Source: Apostichopus parvimensis
Lineage: Eukaryota; Echinodermata; Holothuroidea; Aspidochirotida; Stichopodidae
NCBI GenBank assembly: GCA_000934455.1
Contig: KN886834.1
Location: forward strand, 1,281 to 25,662
Reading direction: 5' to 3'
Length of the DNA: 24,382 nucleotides
Every line of letters starts with the position of its first letter. Position 1 is the stretch's first letter. Positions 21,701 to 24,382 of this stretch are shown piece after piece. The notes under the pieces were generated by a model that saw only the letters and a program-made list of their open reading frames with translations, had not been told where the DNA came from and ran no database searches. Made by a program: the position numbers and the translations under genes.

Positions 21701-24318
21701 TCAAGATGGTTAAAGGGAGAGGGAGGGTGGGGGGGGGGCATTGTTTGACTGTACATATCAATATGTTAATGCTAAGTTGCAACAGAAGTAGCACGTAAAT
21801 GATTACATACAAAAACATTTACGACACCTATATATTTGTGTTCTATGGAGTTGAAATTATGATTTAAGTAGTAAACTGTAGGAAACGGTTTAATTGCAAG
21901 ACTGCAACACAAGGGAACATCATGCAGTGTTTATCAGAATTTTTTCCTGGTGAGTTGGCTTGTAAAATGAGAAATGATTATGCTATGCTCACTTTAAGAA
22001 AGGTTGCCCAGAAAGTAATCAAATGAAAGTTATCAGATTATTAACAAGTGTACCAAAGATGTAACAATTAGTCACTGGATGCTATTAATTGATTGTATTG
22101 AGCTACTGGCTACTAGGCTGTGAATGACCAGATCAGAAATCAGAATTGATCAGCGGTTTACTAATAAAACTTTGCCCTCATTGCAGCGCATCAAATTCTT
22201 CAAGAGAATTAACAGAGGAAGAAGTTGGTGAGGTGAGAAATACTGTTTGCTTATTGTTGTGATTCTCAGCAGATCACATTTGGGTTTGCATTTAACAAAG
22301 GCCTATTATGCTTGGTGATCGTGTAAGTTGATTTGAGTTGAGTAGAGGATAAAATTAGGGTGTGCATTAACAGGCATGTGGATATTTCTTTTGAGGTCAA
22401 AGGTTGATGCTCAAGCTGGATGTTAAAGGTCATTGACTAAGATGAATAGTTTATATCTTCATAGATTCAAGATCAGCAGTGTACTTCATAAAAAGTTTGC
22501 AGGTTCACCTCTTAAGTGATGATACTCAATGATGTCATTTCATCCCACATGCTGTAATCCAAGGTGACCTATAATCCATTTTGATGAAAGTACCGTTTTT
22601 CTCATCAGCCCTTACAGAGCTTTTTTGCATTTGGAAATCTTACAAAGAAGGTGACAACTGAACAGAATGTAAGGTAAGACATCTCTTTGTTTTTCTTGAG
22701 TTGTATAGCTGACTTAATCTCTGCAGTCCTGAGGGCATTAGTGTACATATACTTGGTTGTGATAGCTAACATAAGCACAGTCCTGAGGGCATTAGTATAT
22801 AAATATACTTGGTTGTGATAGCTAACATAAGTGCATTAGTAAATAATGTAAATAAATCACTAAATAATGCGCCATTAATCCAGTGCCGAAGGCTTGATCA
22901 AAGGCGCAGTCGAGAGCTTAAAGATGAAAATATCTATAAAACAGAAATGTCTTGATCTGGGATTTGAAACATTTAAAATAAGTACATGTACTTGGTTGTT
23001 ATAGCTAATATAAGTATAGCTTTCTTCATTCACTATAATACAGTTCAACTTGCAACAGAGCATTTACCAGAAACTTCTGTTCATGCAAATTTACTTTTTT
23101 CACAGGTTACCATATTGTTTATTTGGCCAGCACTCAAGTTCTTTACCCAAGTTTCAGGAAACAAAGCCACTGGGATTGTCGGGCATGAATAATAGCTCAG
23201 CTTTGCATATGGTAAGCTGCGTAAGGGTAGTCTGTCACTGATCTCAATCTGGGTGGTACAGCTACCAGGCTGTAAACATTGTTTGTCCTTAAAACTAAAT
23301 GCATCCCATGGATTTGATTTTCACATTTTGATCATTCCCCCCCCACCCCACCCCCCCCACCCCAATTCAGTCATTGGGCTAGACTGTATCTTTATTTTCT
23401 GCTTCTCAAAGTTCAAATTGGATACATCCTGGTCAATTTATTGGAATGATACAACTGGCATTTGAGAGATGGGGTGACTTAGTGATAAGACACAGCTCCA
23501 ACCTGATTTGAAATTTCACATATTGAAAGCAAATATTTTGTTTACAACAGTACAGTGCAATGAACAGTTTAAGTTGGCAATTCCAGCTCAGTTTTGATAT
23601 TATCTTGAAGTTTATTATGATTGGGTATATATGATTTATTTGTCCATATAGTCATTAATATAAGCATATACATTAAATGGCTAAGTCAACAAATTGCGTT
23701 CAAAAAACATGTATGTATCTTCAAATTCTTTGAAAAGCATAAATATAACTATTTATTAGACATTAAAACATCATTGTAGGTATTTTCTCTCAAATTTTCA
23801 ATGTTCCCCTTTCCTCACCTCCTCCCATATTACAGGAAATTACACAGATAATGAATAGAGTACAGAATTGAGTATGCTGCATTCCTGCACATTAGTTAAG
23901 AAACATCACAGAGAGGATTTTGCCCAAAAACTAACTTTTGACTCTGGTCCATTTCAGTAATAAGTTCTACCAAGTGTGTCTGTGTGTCTGCAATTCAAAG
24001 CATGGTCTTCTAGTTTTAAAAATAAAAGTTTTATTGGTATGTATTGTGTAATTGATGTATTGTGTGATTTGATGCAGGTGTGCCAGGCAGTACTACCTTG
24101 ACAGAAGCATTGTATTGTGTGATTTGTGGCAGTTGTGTCGGGCAGTACCTTGACAGATTAGCAGTGTATTGTTTTGATTTGTTGCAGGTGTGTCAGGCAG
24201 TTTCTTCAAAGATTGCCATTAGTTGCAGCAGGACGTACTTCTTTACCAGTGGCCACACCCCTTACCCTCTATCAGGAGGATCAGTACATGCACCTAGACC
24301 ACCCAGGACAGATATAGA
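9724..24318 (+). CDS. DNAAF9: DNAAF9 (C20orf194/Shulin) homologue, 13 exons, 3' end outside window
   Basis: Thirteen exons joined at GT-AG sites give one continuous frame of about 360 codons. Known members of this family are roughly 1,180 residues, so this is about the first third. In ciliates Shulin binds newly made outer-arm dynein in the cytoplasm and holds it closed for delivery to cilia; the animal protein has been linked to the small GTPase ARL3. Blocks that I recognise from the vertebrate protein are DAVLCILGIDSR (residues 45-56), VYVYCNPLNYPHLLPYIAHW (99-118), an Asp/Glu/Ala-rich segment then FKIFSFV (about 132-147), IIEKWPIVQA (173-182), EGFFTMK (191-197), and CSRTYFF (330-336). No signal peptide or membrane segment is seen, consistent with a cytosolic protein. 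All intron phases agree. The identity rests on remembered family similarity and is strong; exact exon edges are predictions. Exons 4 and 8 are under 30 nt. Confidence 0.9.
10346..10515. repeat. Foldback (inverted repeat) element, ~170 bp
   Basis: The left arm (AGTGTGGCCA ... TTCTGGCCAAATGCACT, 10346-10391) is complementary to the right arm (AAGTGCATTTGGCCGAAAG ... TGGCCACACT, 10479-10514), with small internal gaps. The arms enclose about 85 bp. This is typical of a small palindromic MITE or a remnant of one. No target duplication could be fixed. Confidence 0.7.
10924..11076. repeat. 18-bp tandem array, about 8 copies
   Basis: Units of the type AATGAGTTTAGATGACAC recur at 10924, 10942 and 10960. 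After a 32-bp unit they continue from about 10992 as AATCACTTTATATCACAT, GATGACTTTAGG and AATGACTTCAGAAGGCAT. The unit is 18 bp with one insertion of about 14 bp. It is intronic and diverged. Confidence 0.7.
11143..11241 (+). CDS. DNAAF9: DNAAF9 exon 2
   Basis: The exon runs from AAACAGTTGCAG to AGCAG|GTTAGT, phase 2 at both ends. It includes LGYVQSLLRDPTCEKD and the family block DAVLCILGIDS. Two acceptor AGs lie 6 nt apart (after 11136 and after 11142). Either keeps the frame, differing by two residues, so the exact start is ambiguous. Confidence 0.88.
11242..12123 (+). other. DNAAF9 intron 2
   Basis: This 882-bp intron carries a three-copy repeat with a period of about 106 bp (11671-11955). 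I see no exon in it. Confidence 0.75.
11671..11955. repeat. ~106-bp tandem repeat, 2.7 copies
   Basis: Anchors AGAACATCTGATGTGAAACA, AGAACGTCTGATGTAAAACA and AAAACATCTGATGTGAAACA start at 11671, 11777 and 11882. Each is followed by CACCATTGTG, a GTGCAGTT block, GGTGGGTGGG and, in the first two units, GGGATAGATTTAGTTTTAGG-like sequence. The GGTGGGTGGG segments are G-rich on the plus strand. Confidence 0.88.
12124..12192 (+). CDS. DNAAF9: DNAAF9 exon 3
   Basis: The exon follows TTATTGCAG and ends GGCGA|GTAAGT, phase 2 at both ends. It reads FDEGHKELADYLLFDFLDGR, directly continuing the DAVLCILGIDSR block of exon 2. The combined segment is one of the clearest matches to the family N-terminal region. 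Confidence 0.92.
12193..12997 (+). other. DNAAF9 intron 3
   Basis: This 805-bp intron contains a 40-bp minisatellite (12463-12692) and ends with a strong poly-T tract before TTTCAG. Confidence 0.78.
12463..12692. repeat. ~40-bp tandem array, 5-6 copies
   Basis: The GGATTGCTAT-type motif recurs near 12501, 12540, 12580, 12620 and 12658. It alternates with ATGTAGTTATCATGAACCT-like sequence. Units vary by substitutions and small indels. Confidence 0.85.
12998..13026 (+). CDS. DNAAF9: DNAAF9 exon 4 (29-nt microexon)
   Basis: A 29-nt exon lies between a T10 tract plus TTTCAG and the donor GTAAGG. It encodes EIVDDDETYE, an acidic loop between the first block and the DVVLLITKSA strand. Phase 2 enters and phase 1 leaves, and the frame fits both neighbours. 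Skipping it would shift the frame. Confidence 0.85.
13619..13660. repeat. (CTTC)n / poly-C low-complexity tract
   Basis: Four to five CTTC units are followed by CCCACCCCCCCCCACCCC. The result is a pyrimidine-only run of about 40 nt, broken only by a few A residues. Confidence 0.85.
13738..13752. promoter_or_regulatory. X-box-like palindrome ATTACCATGGTAACC
   Basis: The core TTACCATGGTAA is a perfect palindrome. It matches the RFX X-box form GTNRCC-N2-RGYAAC except for A instead of G at the first base. RFX factors drive ciliary genes. This copy is deep in intron 4 rather than at the promoter, so function is only a suggestion. Confidence 0.25.
13951..14480. repeat. Higher-order minisatellite: ~41-bp unit in ~123-bp blocks
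   Basis: The basic unit resembles GACTTTGAAAATACTTCTTG followed by ATGTCTCAGTATAC. Three diverged unit types alternate (GATGTCTCAG, TTGTTGTCCCAG and TGTTTGCTCAG types). AATACTTCTTGATGTCTCAG returns at 14011, 14133 and 14258, so the block period is 122-125 bp. Edge units are more degenerate. Confidence 0.82.
14563..14687 (+). CDS. DNAAF9: DNAAF9 exon 5
   Basis: The exon follows CTCTGTTGCAG and ends CAGCAGCAG|GTATTT, phase 1 to phase 0. It encodes DVVLLITKSAVYVYCNPLNY and PHLLPYIAHWPNLRLHC. The CNPLNYxxLLPYxAHW block is highly conserved in this family and is the strongest single identifier in the window. Confidence 0.95.
14688..16378 (+). other. DNAAF9 intron 5, no notable content
   Basis: This 1,691-bp intron has no clear tandem array or element. 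A tiny duplication of AGGATTGAGAATG occurs near 15900-15930. It ends with a pyrimidine-rich tract before CTACAG. Confidence 0.7.
16379..16478 (+). CDS. DNAAF9: DNAAF9 exon 6
   Basis: The exon starts after TTCTCCTACAG and ends ACGAAAA|GTAAGT, phase 0 to phase 1. It encodes YDNDADAAEDFKIFSFVAMC and a Cys/Ser/Arg segment ending RFIGMPFGTK. The acidic stretch followed by FKIxSFV and then a SRxIGxP-type block matches family members. Confidence 0.92.
16479..18090 (+). other. DNAAF9 intron 6
   Basis: This 1,612-bp intron contains a two-copy repeat with a period of about 127 bp (17700-17942) and a short (AC)n run near 17660. A GGTTCAATCC-like B-box on the minus strand near 16832 is too weak to call a SINE. 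Confidence 0.72.
17700..17942. repeat. ~127-bp tandem duplication
   Basis: The block TGCTGTGATGATATCATTAA, then ATTATTCAGGTGTGAGGTTG, CATGCTGAT and CAGGTTCAAGG, is repeated. Anchors lie at 17711 and 17838. The half-units also resemble each other, suggesting that an older ~62-bp unit was duplicated. Confidence 0.82.
18091..18169 (+). CDS. DNAAF9: DNAAF9 exon 7
   Basis: The exon follows CTTCCTATGTAG and ends TATGGAGG|GTTAGA, phase 1 to phase 2. It encodes SRPLAFDPFIIEKWPIVQAS and ALEDYGG. The VEKWPIVQAFALE-type block is conserved in vertebrate DNAAF9. The donor GTTAGA is weaker than the other donors in the gene. Confidence 0.94.
18170..19368 (+). other. DNAAF9 intron 7
   Basis: This 1,199-bp intron is dominated by a 33-bp minisatellite (18306-18993). 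A G-rich run (about 19137-19158) follows. It ends in a long pyrimidine tract before TTATAG. Confidence 0.8.
18306..18993. repeat. 33-bp minisatellite, 20 full copies plus a partial
   Basis: The unit is ACAGGTATAACCATCCCTGA followed by CAGACTGAAGCTT. Units are almost identical. The main variable site is GAAGCTT, GAATCTT or GAAGCCT. In order, the variants are T, C, C, C, T, G, G, G, T, G, T, G, T, T, G, G, T, G, G, G. Single changes mark units 1 (AAACATCC), 12 (GTTATAACC), 17 (CCATTCC) and 19 (ACAATCCC). High homogeneity indicates recent expansion. The reverse strand is open because 33 is a multiple of three. Confidence 0.98.
19369..19396 (+). CDS. DNAAF9: DNAAF9 exon 8 (28-nt microexon)
   Basis: A 28-nt exon lies between TCTCTTTTATAG and GTAACT, phase 2 to phase 0. 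With exon 7 it reads YGGEGFFTMKHE, matching the conserved GFFTMK element of the family. That match makes the tiny exon credible. It is flanked by the two most repeat-rich introns of the gene. Confidence 0.88.
19588..19842 (+). mobile_element. tRNA-derived SINE, plus orientation
   Basis: The head has a pol III A box (TTAGCTCAGTGG, 19592-19603) and a B-box-like GAGTTCGAGGC (19636-19646). A body of about 150 bp follows, with three short hairpins, and the tail is (CATA)n. The element is flanked by TACATAG at 19581-19587 and 19843-19849, a plausible 7-bp target duplication. The related copy at 20087-20324 lies in the opposite orientation. I cannot name the family. Confidence 0.85.
20087..20324 (-). 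mobile_element. tRNA-derived SINE, minus orientation
   Basis: This is the reverse complement of the element at 19588-19842 with moderate divergence. The A box is kept (TTAGCTCATTGG on the minus strand) and the B box is decayed (AGTTTGAGTC). ACAAGT flanks it at 20081-20086 and 20325-20330. The tail toward the left is (CATA)n-like. The CTGACTTCGGTCAG and TCCTGCTTGCAGGA hairpins are intact. Confidence 0.85.
20446..20773. mobile_element. hAT-like MITE, 328 bp
   Basis: The left end CAGGGGGATAGGAGC is complementary to the right end GGAAGCTTCCTACCCCCCTG, apart from small gaps. Immediately outside are TCCAGTAT (20438-20445) and ACCAGTAT (20774-20781), a 7-of-8 match at the 8-bp length typical of hAT insertions. 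Subterminal C-runs followed by ACTTTTT occur near both ends in the same orientation. There is no transposase, so the element is non-autonomous. Confidence 0.78.
21138..21274 (+). CDS. DNAAF9: DNAAF9 exon 9
   Basis: The exon follows TTTCCAACAG and ends GCCTT|GTAAGT, phase 0 to phase 2. It encodes IVNINEDLWALFDVIDPVDL and a Lys/Glu-rich helix ending WNNTVTNINMAL. The NLW...DP..L pattern followed by a QW motif fits family members. The segment is probably helical. Confidence 0.92.
21275..22186 (+). other. DNAAF9 intron 9
   Basis: This 912-bp intron has an A-rich 19-bp array (21509-21650) and a G-rich run (GGGAGGGTGGGGGGGGGG region, about 21717-21738). Confidence 0.75.
21509..21650. repeat. A-rich array with 19-bp unit
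   Basis: The motif ACTAAGAACAAGAATAATA recurs at about 21591, 21610 and 21629, with an outlier near 21511. AATAATAACAAATAA-like sequence lies between. This is simple A-rich expansion. Confidence 0.75.
22187..22232 (+). CDS. DNAAF9: DNAAF9 exon 10
   Basis: A 46-nt exon lies between CCCTCATTGCAG and GTGAGA, phase 2 to phase 0. It encodes FASNSSRELTEEEVGE. This polar acidic linker is in frame with both neighbours. Splice sites are good, and the sequence corresponds to a variable region of the family. Confidence 0.85.
22233..22608 (+). other. DNAAF9 intron 10
   Basis: This 376-bp intron is the shortest in the window. No repeat or other feature was noticed. Confidence 0.8.
22609..22673 (+). CDS. 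DNAAF9: DNAAF9 exon 11
   Basis: The exon follows TTTCTCATCAG and ends AATGTAAG|GTAAGA, phase 0 to phase 2. It encodes PLQSFFAFGNLTKKVTTEQN followed by V and R. The P-x-x-S-F/Y-F start matches the corresponding family segment. Confidence 0.88.
22674..23105 (+). other. DNAAF9 intron 11
   Basis: This 432-bp intron has a 54-bp tandem duplication (22721-22845) and a third diverged piece near 22983-23019. Confidence 0.78.
22721..22845. repeat. 54-bp tandem duplication
   Basis: CAGTCCTGAGGGCATTAGT followed by ATACTTGGTTGTGATAGCTA starts at 22724 and 22778. A third partial match, TACTTGGTTGTTATAGCTAA, is near 22988. Confidence 0.88.
23106..23211 (+). CDS. DNAAF9: DNAAF9 exon 12
   Basis: The exon follows TTTTCACAG and ends TTGCATATG|GTAAGC, phase 2 to phase 0. 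It encodes LPYCLFGQHSSSLPKFQETK and a Gly/Ser/Asn segment ending ALHM. The PxxLFGxHS element followed by a Gly/Ser-rich stretch and HM matches the vertebrate protein just before its SRTYFF block. Confidence 0.92.
23212..24187 (+). other. DNAAF9 intron 12
   Basis: This 976-bp intron has a C-rich tract at 23337-23364 and ends with tandem copies of the acceptor region (24061-24187). No other coding sequence is seen. Confidence 0.78.
23337..23364 (-). repeat. C-rich tract with G-quadruplex potential on the minus strand
   Basis: Runs of C (8, 4, 8 and 4 bases) are separated by single A bases. The minus strand therefore has four G runs of at least four bases with one-base loops, a classic quadruplex pattern on the template strand of the gene. 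Confidence 0.7.
24061..24205 (+). repeat. 55-bp tandem triplication spanning the exon 13 acceptor
   Basis: The acceptor and the first exon bases recur at exact 55-bp steps, with AG followed by exon-like sequence at 24078, 24133 and 24188. The three starts are GTGTGCCAGGCAGT, TTGTGTCGGGCAGT and GTGTGTCAGGCAGT. The first two continue TACCTTGACAG, the third TTCTTCAAAG. Each copy is preceded by GATTTG and an AG. Confidence 0.92.
24188..24318 (+). CDS. DNAAF9: DNAAF9 exon 13
   Basis: The exon follows GATTTGTTGCAG and ends GATATAGA|GTAAGT, phase 0 to phase 2. It encodes VCQAVSSKIAISCSRTYFFT and a Pro/Gly-rich segment SGHTPYPLSGGSVHAPRPPR. The CSRTYFF block followed by an H-x-PY motif is conserved in the family. 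It is the last exon in the window, and the gene continues to the right. Its tail (ACATGCACCTAGACCACC) is echoed in the following intron at 24365. Confidence 0.94.
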
Positions 24319-24382
24319 GTAAGTACCTCAACATTATGTGATTTAGAAATCATGCACCCAGAATACATGCACCCAGACCACC
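24319..24382 (+). other. Start of DNAAF9 intron 13
   Basis: After GTAAGT the intron contains CATGCACCCAGA at 24351 and CATGCACCCAGACCACC at 24366. These are near copies of the exon 13 tail at 24287. The window ends here. Confidence 0.75.

Noticed and set aside
24080-24322. An 80-codon frame starting before exon 13
   Set aside because: It begins in the decoy acceptor copies and runs into exon 13 in the wrong frame for most of its start. The supported exon starts at 24188.

Overview
The window is animal nuclear DNA. It is AT-rich, its genes are split by roughly 0.4-1.7 kb introns with GT-AG boundaries, and it carries many tandem minisatellites, a tRNA-derived SINE pair and MITE-like elements. 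The protein sequence, the intron style and tracts rich in TAGGCCTA motifs suggest an invertebrate deuterostome, perhaps an echinoderm. That assignment is an inference and is only moderately secure.

Layout. Positions 1-2990 hold the last two recognisable coding exons (1136-1186 and 2632-2988) of a plus-strand gene that I cannot name. Its product ends in a Ser/Pro-rich, then acidic, tail. Between and before these exons lie two imperfect tandem repeats with periods of about 133 and 140 bp. Positions 2989 to about 6025 are probably 3' UTR and downstream DNA, with several AATAAA signals and a 66-bp minisatellite at 4500-5560. Positions 6025-9660 are intergenic. They hold two weak candidate exons near 8525-8777 and a MITE-like element at 8838-9353.

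From 9724 to the right edge runs the 5' part of one plus-strand gene that I recognise as DNAAF9 (C20orf194 in human, Shulin in ciliates), the cytoplasmic packaging factor for outer dynein arms. Thirteen exons splice in frame to about 360 residues; the rest of the gene lies beyond the window. An upstream ORF and a YY1-like ATGGCGGC motif precede the start codon.

Almost every DNAAF9 intron carries its own repeat: an 18-bp array and a foldback in intron 1, 106 bp in intron 2, 40 bp in intron 3, a 41/123-bp higher-order array in intron 4, 127 bp in intron 6, 33 bp in intron 7, inverted SINEs plus a hAT-like MITE in intron 8, 19 bp in intron 9, and 54 bp in intron 11. The most unusual points are three 55-bp tandem copies of the exon 13 splice acceptor, the 33-bp array whose units each place an acceptor-like AG directly before a donor-like GT, and a SINE body with three successive hairpins conserved between its two copies. 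No virus, toxin, CRISPR or bacterial-type operon was seen.
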